64,000 nt of DNA from Microbacterium hatanonis. Lineage in GTDB: Bacteria > Actinomycetota > Actinomycetes > Actinomycetales > Microbacteriaceae. Shown here piece after piece: positions 54,868-61,528 of this stretch. The notes under the pieces were generated by a model that worked only from the letters and a program-made list of their open reading frames with translations, searched no databases and was not told where the DNA came from. Position 1 is the first letter of the stretch, and each line of letters begins with the position of its first letter. The position numbers and the translations under genes were made by a program. The stretch lies in contig NZ_VRSV01000001.1 in assembly GCF_008017415.1 (NCBI RefSeq), forward strand, positions 930,001 to 994,000, read 5' to 3'.

Positions 54868-55644
54868 ATGAGCACCCAGATCGAAAAAGCCCAGAGCTTC
54901 GCGCAGCTGCACACCGCCCCCGAGATCCTCCGCGTCGTCAACGTGTGGGACGTCGTCTCGACGAAGGCGATCGCCGCCCTCCCCGAGACCAAGGCCATCG
55001 CCACGGCAGGACACTCCATCGCCGCCACCTTCGGCTACGAGGACGGCGAGAACATCCCGCTCGACGTGATGCTCGACATGGTGCGCCGCATCGCCGAGGC
55101 GGTCGATCTGCCCGTCACCGCCGACCTCGACGCGGGCTACGGCGACGCGGGGGAGACCGTACGGAAGGCCATCGGCGCCGGAGCGGTCGGTGCGAACATC
55201 GAAGACCGTCTGAAGCCGCTCGCCGAGTCGGTGGCCGTGGTCGAGGCTGCTATTGCGGCCGGGGAGGCGGAGGGTGTGCCGTTCGTGCTCAACGCTCGCA
55301 CCGACGCGTTCATGCGCGGCGGCGACCGCCCCGCCTCCGAATCCATCGCCGACGCCATCGAGCGCGGCCGGGCGTTCCTCGAGGCCGGTGCGACCTCGGT
55401 CTTCGTGCCCGGTCTCCTCGACGCCGACACCACCCGGCAGCTCGTCGAGGGCATCGGTGACCGTCGCGTGAGTGTCATCGGCATCCCCGGGGCCCTGACC
55501 GCCGCGGAGTACGAAGCGCTCGGTGTGGCGCGCATCTCCTACGGACCCACGACGCAGCGCGTCGCTCTCACCGCTTTCCAGGACGTCGCGAAAGACCTCT
55601 ACGCGAACGGCGTCATCCCCTCCAGCATCCGCGCCCTGAACTGA
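54868..55644 (+). CDS. Isocitrate lyase/PEP mutase family protein
   Basis: 258 aa TIM-barrel enzyme. Mg-binding TADLDAGYGDAGET (about 86-99), GANIEDRLKPL (about 109) and LNARTDAF are seen. The isocitrate lyase cysteine motif KKCGH is absent, so it is not ICL; members act on oxaloacetate, methylisocitrate or phosphonate-like substrates. ATG 54868 is preferred over the GTG at 54859 because the -10 ends just before it. Confidence 0.85.
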   Translation: MSTQIEKAQSFAQLHTAPEILRVVNVWDVVSTKAIAALPETKAIATAGHSIAATFGYEDGENIPLDVMLDMVRRIAEAVDLPVTADLDAGYGDAGETVRKAIGAGAVGANIEDRLKPLAESVAVVEAAIAAGEAEGVPFVLNARTDAFMRGGDRPASESIADAIERGRAFLEAGATSVFVPGLLDADTTRQLVEGIGDRRVSVIGIPGALTAAEYEALGVARISYGPTTQRVALTAFQDVAKDLYANGVIPSSIRALN

Positions 55645-55650
55645 CCCCGT

Positions 55651-56286
55651 CTACTCGAAGGGCTCCTCGTCGACACCGCGCACGGCGAGGAGCTCTTCGG
55701 CGGCGAGGGTCAGGTCGATGACCTCGCGGAGGAGGCCGCCCATGCTCGTCGCACCGAGCAGCGCGAGCTGGTCGATCGGCCCGAGCGGCGCGATCGCGGC
55801 GATCTGCCACGCCCGTGCGAGGGGCTCCTCGGCGAGCTCGATGTTCGGTTCCCATCGGGTGTCGCCGTACTCGCCGGCGCGCGCGAGCACGCGCCGAACG
55901 ATTCTCTCGGCCTCCGACGAGAGGGGTGTAAGAGCGTCGTTCCACTCCAGATCGGCCAGCATCCGCACCCGTGCGCGCGGGTAGGGCGCATCGTCGAGCC
56001 ACTCCTCCACCTCGAAGCGCGCCCCTCCGCGCGCGAGCACCGAGATGACGCCCTCCTGGGGCAGCACCCGCTCGAGTCGAGCGACGGCGCCCCGTGCGAA
56101 CCGCTTCTCTCCGCCCCCGACCTCGTGCCCTCGTTCGATCAGCACCACGCCGAACTCCGCGGGCTGTTCGTCCAGCAGCATCCCGAGCATCTTGAGGTAT
56201 CGCTCCTCGAAGATGCGGGCGGCGAGCGGCGTGTGGGGGAAGAGCACCATGCCCAGGGGGAACATCGCGAGCGTGCGGTCGGTCAT
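55651..56286 (-). CDS. LON substrate-binding domain protein
   Basis: 211 aa, equal to the N-terminal substrate domain of Lon without ATPase or protease: MFPLGMVLFPHTPLAARIFEERY, FGVVLIERGHEVGGGE, ARLERVLPQEGVISVLARGG, LGPIDQLALLG. Stand-alone LON-domain proteins are common in actinobacteria; function unclear. Overlaps the preceding gene's stop by 4 bases, so cotranscribed with it. Confidence 0.88.
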   Translation of the reverse strand: MTDRTLAMFPLGMVLFPHTPLAARIFEERYLKMLGMLLDEQPAEFGVVLIERGHEVGGGEKRFARGAVARLERVLPQEGVISVLARGGARFEVEEWLDDAPYPRARVRMLADLEWNDALTPLSSEAERIVRRVLARAGEYGDTRWEPNIELAEEPLARAWQIAAIAPLGPIDQLALLGATSMGGLLREVIDLTLAAEELLAVRGVDEEPFE

Positions 56287-57353
56287 GTGTTCGCCGTCTC
56301 TCCGAGAGCTTCGTGGATGCGGTGCAGGTCGACCAGCAGCGAGCCGACGAGCACCCAGTGGCCCTCCGACGGTTTGCCGATGTCGAGCGGTCGCGTGAGC
56401 GCGGGAGGTTCGAGCGGCGCGGATGCTGCGCCGTCGCTCGCGCGCGACGCCGAGGCCGCGTCGGGGGCCCGGTGCCGCAGCACCGCGAGATGCACGTCGT
56501 GCGAGGCGCGGCGCAGCTGCTCGGCGATCGCCCGTACCGACGGCTCGTCGACGATCGACGGGTCGTAGCGGTCGTAGGCGGCCCTGGTCATGCCGATCAC
56601 CTGGGTGAGGATCGGGGTGAAGACGTCGAGCAACCGCTCGAGACGGGCGAGATCGTCGCGGTGACGGCGGCCGCGCGGATTGAGGGCGAGCGAGTCCCGT
56701 GCGTCGGACAGGGCCGTTTCCGCCGCGTCGCGCATGGGGCGCATCAGGCGCGCCTCGAGCAGGAGCTCCTCGAGGGAGGCGGGCGTCTGGGGAGTCGCGA
56801 GCGCATCGGCGAGGCGATCCAGGGCGGCCGACAGCTCGTCGCCGAGCGCCTCGATCCGCTGCCGGGCCGGGGCGACGGCGACCGGCGGCACGAGTGCCAC
56901 GTTCACGATGAGGCCGACGAGCGCGCCGATGAGCGTCTCGATCACGCGATCGACGGCGTAGAGCGGCGTCGCGGTGCCGAGCGCGAGCACGAGGATCGCG
57001 CTGATCGCGACCTGATTCGCGGCCCCCGGGGTCAGCTTCAGCGCCCAGGCGGCGAGGAGCGCCACCGCCGCCGCGATGAGGATCACCCAGGTCGACGAGC
57101 CGAGCGCGATCCCGAGCGCGGAGGCGACGATCACCCCGGCGATGACCCCCACGCTGCGTTCGACCGCGCGCGTCAGCGACTGGTTCAAGCTGGGCTGCAC
57201 GACGAGCAGCGCAGCGATCGCCGCGAACACCGGGAGCGGCCCGGGCACGAGCCACCCGGCGAGCAGCCACGCGGCGATCGTCGCGATCGCCGACTTCGAG
57301 ACCTGGAGGAACGGGGTCCGGCGCGCGGAGCGGAAGGAGGCGGTCACACGCAT
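56283..57353 (-). CDS. FUSC-family membrane protein
   Basis: 356 aa. About six clustered helices in the first half (VSKSAIATIAAWLLAGWLVP, VFAAIAALLVVQPSLNQSL, VGVIAGVIVASALGIAL and others), then a long cytoplasmic helical domain with LRRASHDVHLAVLRHR. The fusaric-acid-resistance/ArAE family includes aromatic acid exporters, but single small members are of unknown substrate. ATG 57353 is leaderless. Confidence 0.82.
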   Translation of the reverse strand: MRVTASFRSARRTPFLQVSKSAIATIAAWLLAGWLVPGPLPVFAAIAALLVVQPSLNQSLTRAVERSVGVIAGVIVASALGIALGSSTWVILIAAAVALLAAWALKLTPGAANQVAISAILVLALGTATPLYAVDRVIETLIGALVGLIVNVALVPPVAVAPARQRIEALGDELSAALDRLADALATPQTPASLEELLLEARLMRPMRDAAETALSDARDSLALNPRGRRHRDDLARLERLLDVFTPILTQVIGMTRAAYDRYDPSIVDEPSVRAIAEQLRRASHDVHLAVLRHRAPDAASASRASDGAASAPLEPPALTRPLDIGKPSEGHWVLVGSLLVDLHRIHEALGETANT

Positions 57354-57359
57354 GCTTCG

Positions 57360-57365
57360 AGAGTA
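57360..57365 (-). promoter_or_regulatory. -10 element of the FUSC-LON operon (leaderless)
   Basis: TACTCT on the minus strand, 6 bases (CGAAGC) before ATG 57353. Confidence 0.55.
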
Positions 57366-57403
57366 GGCCCGCAGCATCCGCCCGCGGCTGTCACGTGCCG
57401 CGG

Positions 57404-57622
57404 TCAGGCGTCCTTGAGTCGGCGCAGAGCCGAACCCTTGTGCGCCGCGCGGTTGCCGCTCTTCTCCGACTCGACGACGAAGGCGGGTTCGTCCGACGAG
57501 GCGGTGAAGTGCTGCCCGGCGAGGGTGAAGTCGCTCGTCTTCTTCTCGACGATGCTGCCGCGGGTTCGACCCTGCGGGGTGTTCCAACTGACCCGGTCAC
57601 CGGTCGAGAAATCCGTTGCCAT
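57404..57622 (-). CDS. Hypervirulence-associated TUDOR-domain protein (DUF2945)
   Basis: 72 aa. MATDFSTGDRVSWNTPQGRT, GSIVEKKTSDFTLAGQHF and EPAFVVESEKSGNRAAHKGSAL match the small DUF2945 family. Function unknown; often near stress genes. AGGGAG ribosome site before the ATG. Confidence 0.85.
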   Translation of the reverse strand: MATDFSTGDRVSWNTPQGRTRGSIVEKKTSDFTLAGQHFTASSDEPAFVVESEKSGNRAAHKGSALRRLKDA

Positions 57623-57690
57623 GATCGGCTCCCTTGTTCGTATGAACCGATCGTGCCCGGACGACGGGCGCTCTTTCGCGGGATTGACAG

Positions 57691-58095
57691 TCAGGAGCGG
57701 ACGAGGTGGAAGACGGCGATGAGCCGGTCGGTGCGCTTCTCATAGTCGGCGAAGCCGGGAGACGCCGCGAGAAAGCGCTGCCAGCCGGCATCGCGCTCGG
57801 CGCCGCGCAGTTCGACGGCTTTCGCGGCCACGGTGCCCTCGCCGGTCTCGACCTCGATGGACGGGTTCGCGCGGAGGTTGTGGGCCCACGCGGGCTCTTC
57901 GGGCGCACCGCCTTTCGACGCGGCGACGAGCCACCCCTCGTCGGTGGGGATGCCCATGAGCGGGCTGATGCGCGGGGCGCCCGACTTCGCGCCGGTCGTG
58001 TGCAGCAGGACGAGACGATCACCGAACCCGGCGGTGGCGACATGGCCGCCGTTGGCGCGGAACTCTTCGATGATCCGGGTGTTGAAATCGGTCAC
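57691..58095 (-). CDS. Deazaflavin-dependent nitroreductase (DDN) family protein
   Basis: 134 aa split-barrel protein. Motifs VLLHTTGAKSGAPRISPLMG and GWLVAASKGGAPEEPAWAHNL with NPSIEVE are the DDN family signature, which binds F420H2. With the protein at 53765 it makes two F420-type proteins in 5 kb. GTG 58095 has TAGGGT 6 bases upstream. Confidence 0.9.
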   Translation of the reverse strand: MTDFNTRIIEEFRANGGHVATAGFGDRLVLLHTTGAKSGAPRISPLMGIPTDEGWLVAASKGGAPEEPAWAHNLRANPSIEVETGEGTVAAKAVELRGAERDAGWQRFLAASPGFADYEKRTDRLIAVFHLVRS

Positions 58096-58101
58096 GACCT
58101 C

Positions 58102-58107
58102 ACCCTA
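58102..58107 (-). promoter_or_regulatory. -10 element of the DDN gene (leaderless)
   Basis: TAGGGT on the minus strand, 6 bases (GAGGTC) before GTG 58095. Confidence 0.55.
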
Positions 58108-58140
58108 CCCACGTCTGTCCGGGCGTAGCCTGGAGCGCCC

Positions 58141-58479
58141 ATGACCATTGATCACGCCGCCGTCCTCAGCACGCTCCTGCGTGAGGCCGAACAGCGTCTC
58201 GCCCACCTCGACGACGACGAGCGCAGTCTTCTCCGCGACCGGGCCGACGCGACGGCGGACGACGAGCACGACCCCGAGGGATCGACGCTGTCGGGGGAGT
58301 GGAGTCGCGTGGACGCGCTGCGGCGCGGCGCCGAGCAGGACCGGGCGGATGCGGCGACGGCTCTCGCCCGCGTCGCCGACGGCACGTACGGTACGTGCGT
58401 CGTGTGCGGCGGCCCGATCGCCCCGGGGCGGCTGGAGGCGCGTCCGACGGCAGCCACCTGCATCGGCTGCGCCCGCTGA
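58141..58479 (+). CDS. DksA/TraR-like C4 zinc-finger protein
   Basis: 112 aa. C-terminal four-cysteine zinc finger YGTCVVCGGPIAPGRLE / AATCIGCAR and an upstream coiled coil (EAEQRLAHLDDDERSLL). Related proteins bind RNA polymerase near its secondary channel. ATG 58141 has TAGCCT 9 bases upstream. It diverges from the DDN gene with a 45-base gap. Confidence 0.87.
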   Translation: MTIDHAAVLSTLLREAEQRLAHLDDDERSLLRDRADATADDEHDPEGSTLSGEWSRVDALRRGAEQDRADAATALARVADGTYGTCVVCGGPIAPGRLEARPTAATCIGCAR

Positions 58480-58506
58480 GGCTCCGGTTGTGCAGCATCC
58501 GTCACG

Positions 58507-58578
58507 GGCGTAGGACACGGCGCGGGCGTAGGACGCATCCGCGCTCATCGTCCTACGTCGACGCCATCTCCGACGTCC
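58507..58578 (+). repeat. 72-base palindromic intergenic repeat, copy B
   Basis: GGCGTAGGAC at 58507 and 58525 and the inverted CGTCCTACG at 58549, then CGCCATCTCC at 58562. Copy A is in opposite orientation at 48792-48863. It lies just before the leaderless promoter of the gene at 58614. Confidence 0.85.
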
Positions 58579-58601
58579 ACGACCCTCGCGGGAACGACGC
58601 T

Positions 58602-58607
58602 TAGGCT
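58602..58607 (+). promoter_or_regulatory. -10 element of the small membrane gene (leaderless)
   Basis: TAGGCT, 6 bases (CGGGGC) before GTG 58614. The same 6-base spacer precedes dnaE. Confidence 0.55.
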
Positions 58608-58613
58608 CGGGGC

Positions 58614-58829
58614 GTGGAAACTCTGCTCGTCGTCCTGCTGTTCGTCAACGCCGCCTTCAACGTGATCGTCTGGCCGCGGTTCTACATGCGCGTCGCCAAA
58701 GACACCCGTGCGCGCGATGCCGCGGGCAAGCCGACCACCTTCCTCATCGTGCACGCGGTGCTCATCGCGCTGGCTCTCGTCATCGCGCTCGCGTCGGTGA
58801 TCGCCGGCATCGCCGCGCTCACCACCTGA
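58614..58829 (+). CDS. Small membrane protein, SCO4848-like
   Basis: 71 aa with two helices (TLLVVLLFVNAAFNVIVW and FLIVHAVLIALALVIALAS) around an Arg/Lys-rich loop (RVAKDTRARDAAGKP). My recollection places this in the SCO4848 family of actinobacterial membrane proteins; moderate certainty. Function unknown. Follows repeat copy B. Confidence 0.75.
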   Translation: METLLVVLLFVNAAFNVIVWPRFYMRVAKDTRARDAAGKPTTFLIVHAVLIALALVIALASVIAGIAALTT

Positions 58830-58835
58830 CCCCTC

Positions 58836-59675
58836 TCAGACCGACATCCGTTGCGTGCCGAGCACACGGAGCAGCGCGAGCTTCTCCGCGTCCTCCGTGC
58901 CGGGGCGGGCGGTGAACACCAGCAGACGTTGATTCGTGTCGGTGTCCAGCAGCGTCTGACACTCGAGCGTCACTTCGCCGACGCCGTCGTGGGCGAACCG
59001 CTTGGAACGCGGATGCTTGTCCGCGACGTCATGGGCGGCCCACACGGTCGCGAACTCCGGACTGACGCGCAGCAGGTCTGCAACGATCGCTCCGGCCGCG
59101 GAGTCGCGCCCGAGGCGGGCGTAGGCCGTGCGCAGCTCCGCGGTGAAGATGCGGCCCCGCATCTCGTGGTCGTCGGCGGGGTAGATCCGACGCGACTCCG
59201 GTTCCGTGAACCAGCGGTGCACGGTGGAGCGCGACATCCCTTCTCTGCCGGTCAGCTCGCCGAGGAGGGCTCGGGCCGGTTCGGTCTGGAGCAGCACCTC
59301 GCCGAGCTCGGTGATCACCTGCGCCGGGGTGTCGTGGAGGCGGTCGACGATGCGGAGGAGACCGGGGGAGATGTGGTCGCTCGCACCGACCCTGTCGGGC
59401 GCCGGGTGTCCGGCGAGGCGGAAGAGATGATCGCGCTCGTCGAGGTCGAGGTGCAGCGCGCGAGCGATGGCGGCCAGCATCTGCACGGACGGCTGCGGAC
59501 CCCGTTGCTGCTCGAGGCGGTTCAGATAATCCGTCGACATGCCCGCGAGCTGCGCCACCTCCTCGCGGCGAAGGCCCGGGGTGCGCCGCCGGGGTCCTCG
59601 CGAGAGACCGACGTCCTCGGGTTGCAACGCCTCGCGCCGGGTGCGGAGGAACTCGGCGAGCTGCGGGCGGTCCAT
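58836..59675 (-). CDS. XRE-family regulator with MmyB-like ligand domain
   Basis: 279 aa. N-terminal HTH (LAEFLRTRREALQPEDVG, TPGLRREEVAQLAGMSTDYL, RLEQQRG) and a C-terminal ligand domain (LRIVDRLHDTPAQVITELG, ARLGRDSAAGAIVADLL, HDGVGEVTLECQTL) of the MmyB-like type, which may bind a small lipid or metabolite. Divergent from the short-chain dehydrogenase at 59777; such regulators often control a neighbouring oxidoreductase. ATG 59675 is leaderless. Confidence 0.88.
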   Translation of the reverse strand: MDRPQLAEFLRTRREALQPEDVGLSRGPRRRTPGLRREEVAQLAGMSTDYLNRLEQQRGPQPSVQMLAAIARALHLDLDERDHLFRLAGHPAPDRVGASDHISPGLLRIVDRLHDTPAQVITELGEVLLQTEPARALLGELTGREGMSRSTVHRWFTEPESRRIYPADDHEMRGRIFTAELRTAYARLGRDSAAGAIVADLLRVSPEFATVWAAHDVADKHPRSKRFAHDGVGEVTLECQTLLDTDTNQRLLVFTARPGTEDAEKLALLRVLGTQRMSV

Positions 59676-59681
59676 GGGTCC

Positions 59682-59687
59682 ATTCTG
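59682..59687 (-). promoter_or_regulatory. -10 element of the XRE regulator gene (leaderless)
   Basis: CAGAAT on the minus strand, 6 bases (GGACCC) before ATG 59675; first base differs from TANNNT. Confidence 0.4.
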
Positions 59688-59776
59688 CGGGCGCGCGCGG
59701 GTCGCAACCAGGGAGTGCCGATCCTCCGATGAGCGCGCCCTGGCTGCCGTGAACGGGGTCGCCGAGAGTGGATCCC

Positions 59777-60541
59777 ATGACGAATCCACGCATCATCCTC
59801 ATCACCGGCGGCTCTCGTGGTCTCGGCCGCGCGTCCGCTCTCGCGCTCGCCGACGGCGGCGACGATCTCGTCGTCACCTATCGGAGCGAGCCCGCCGCCG
59901 CCGCATCCGTCGTCGCCGAGATCGAGGCCCGCGGACGACGCGCTGTGTCGATGCGGCTGGACACGACCGCCCCGGAGACCTTCCCGGCCTTCGCGCGCGA
60001 TCTGAGTGAGGCACTGCGCGCGACGTGGGGGCGCGAAGACCTCGACGCCCTGGTCAACAACGCGGGCTACGCCGGAGACACTCCCTTCGGGGCGATCGAA
60101 CGCGCCGAGATCGACAGGCTCGTCGCCGTGCACTTCACCGGTGTGGTGCTCCTCACGCAGGAGATCGCCCCGATGATCGCGGACGGCGGGCGCATCCTGA
60201 ACGTCTCGACGGGGCTCACCCGCTTCGCCGTCGCCTCGGGGCAATCGGTGTACGCCTCGATGAAGGCCGCGATCGAGACGTGGACGATGTACCTGGCGAA
60301 GGACCTCGGTGCGCGCCGGATCGCCGTGAACGTCCTCGCCCCCGGCGCGACGGCGACGGACTTCGCCGGCGGCGGCATCCGCGACAGTGCGGACTACCGG
60401 GCCATGATCCTCCCCACCGTCGCCATGGGAAGGATCGGCGAACCGGATGACGTCGGGGCGGCGGTGGCCGGCATCCTCGATCCGCGCCTGGGCTGGGTCA
60501 CCGCGCAGCGGATCGAGGCCTCCGGGGGTCAGCGGCTCTGA
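59777..60541 (+). CDS. Short-chain dehydrogenase/reductase
   Basis: 254 aa classical SDR. TGGSRGLGRASALALA (NADP glycine motif), VNNAGYAGD, NVSTG and the catalytic YASMK (YxxxK). Likely regulated by the divergent XRE protein. Substrate unknown. ATG 59777 preferred over GTG 59768. Confidence 0.9.
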   Translation: MTNPRIILITGGSRGLGRASALALADGGDDLVVTYRSEPAAAASVVAEIEARGRRAVSMRLDTTAPETFPAFARDLSEALRATWGREDLDALVNNAGYAGDTPFGAIERAEIDRLVAVHFTGVVLLTQEIAPMIADGGRILNVSTGLTRFAVASGQSVYASMKAAIETWTMYLAKDLGARRIAVNVLAPGATATDFAGGGIRDSADYRAMILPTVAMGRIGEPDDVGAAVAGILDPRLGWVTAQRIEASGGQRL

Positions 60542-60547
60542 TCGGAC

Positions 60548-60587
60548 GCGAAAGGACCGCCGTCCCGAGGGTCGGCGGTCCTTTCGC
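60548..60587. terminator. Bidirectional terminator
   Basis: GCGAAAGGACCGCCG and its complement CGGCGGTCCTTTCGC around a 10-base loop, between the convergent SDR and ohr genes; the A/T ends give short U tracts both ways. Confidence 0.75.
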
Positions 60588-60598
60588 GAGCAGGGAGA

Positions 60599-61021
60599 TC
60601 AGTCGTCTGAGACGGTGACCGTGACGTCGATGTTGCCGCGGGTCGCGTTCGAGTAGGGGCAGACCTGGTGGGCGGCGTCGGCGAGCGCCTGCGCCTCGTC
60701 GTGCGGGAGGTTCGGGATGACGACCTCGAGCTCGACCGACAGCTGGAAGCCGCCCTCGCCGTTCGGGCCGATGTGCACGCGCGAACCGACGCTGGTGTCT
60801 TCGAGCTTGACCTTCTGGCCAATGGCGACCGCCTGGAGCGCGCCGTGGAAGCAGGCCGCGTAGCCGGCGGCGAACAGGGCCTCGGGGTTGAGGCCGCCGC
60901 CGGGGCCACCCATCTCCTTGGGGATGCGCAAGTCGGTGTCGAGCAGCCCGTCCTTCGTGGCGACGTGGCCGCCGCGTCCTTCGCCGGTCGCGAGTGCTTC
61001 TGCGGTGTAGATGACGTCCAT
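60599..61021 (-). CDS. ohr: Organic hydroperoxide resistance protein (Ohr)
   Basis: 140 aa OsmC/Ohr peroxidase reducing organic peroxides with two cysteines, C57 (AACFHGAL) and C121 (QVCPYSNATRGN), both present; the reducing arginine lies in LRIPKEMG. Coupled to ohrR upstream (17-base gap). ATG 61021 follows AGGACATC. Confidence 0.95.
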   Translation of the reverse strand: MDVIYTAEALATGEGRGGHVATKDGLLDTDLRIPKEMGGPGGGLNPEALFAAGYAACFHGALQAVAIGQKVKLEDTSVGSRVHIGPNGEGGFQLSVELEVVIPNLPHDEAQALADAAHQVCPYSNATRGNIDVTVTVSDD

Positions 61022-61038
61022 GAGGATGTCCTTTCGGT

Positions 61039-61479
61039 TCAGGAGGCGGATGCCTCGGAGGAGGCCTGCACGCTGCGCGTGAGGGTGTGCAGCGAGTCGA
61101 GCAGTTCGCGGGCGGCGTCGATCTCGATGCCCATGCAGGTCGCGATCTGCGCCGAGACCCCGTTCATGCGTTCGCGCAGATCGAGCCCGAGCTCGGTGAG
61201 GGAGACCTCGACGACGCGCTCGTCATCGGAGCGGCGCGTGCGGCTCACGATGCCGGAACGCTCGAGTCGTCGAAGGAGGGGCGACAGCGTGCCGGAGTCG
61301 AGGTCGAGCGTGTGGCCGAGCTCGCCGACCGTGCGCGGGCCGTCGGTCCACAGGGTCACCAGCACGAGGTACTGCGGGTAGGTGAGGCCCCACGGCTCGA
61401 GCACGCGGCGGTACGCCTGGGTGGTGGCGCGGCTCGCCGAGTACAGGGCGAAGCACACCATGTGGTCGACTGCGGGCAT
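61039..61479 (-). CDS. ohrR: OhrR, organic-peroxide-sensing MarR repressor
   Basis: 146 aa MarR regulator. The redox cysteine is C9 in VCFALYSASRA, the OhrR hallmark; winged helix in GELGHTLDLDSGTLSPLLRRLE. It represses ohr and itself until oxidised. A near-perfect operator overlaps its promoter (61490-61514). ATG 61479 lacks a ribosome site and is likely leaderless. Confidence 0.93.
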   Translation of the reverse strand: MPAVDHMVCFALYSASRATTQAYRRVLEPWGLTYPQYLVLVTLWTDGPRTVGELGHTLDLDSGTLSPLLRRLERSGIVSRTRRSDDERVVEVSLTELGLDLRERMNGVSAQIATCMGIEIDAARELLDSLHTLTRSVQASSEASAS

Positions 61480-61489
61480 GAATGAAGCA

Positions 61490-61514
61490 TTGCACGCAAT
61501 TGAATTGTGCGCAA
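61490..61514. promoter_or_regulatory. OhrR operator and promoter
   Basis: TTGCACGCAATT (61490-61501), one base, AATTGTGCGCAA (61503-61514): a 12+12 inverted repeat with 10 of 12 positions complementary, like OhrR boxes in other bacteria. It covers the region 11-35 bases before ohrR and would block its promoter. Confidence 0.75.
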
Positions 61515-61528
61515 CCGAACATTTCGCC

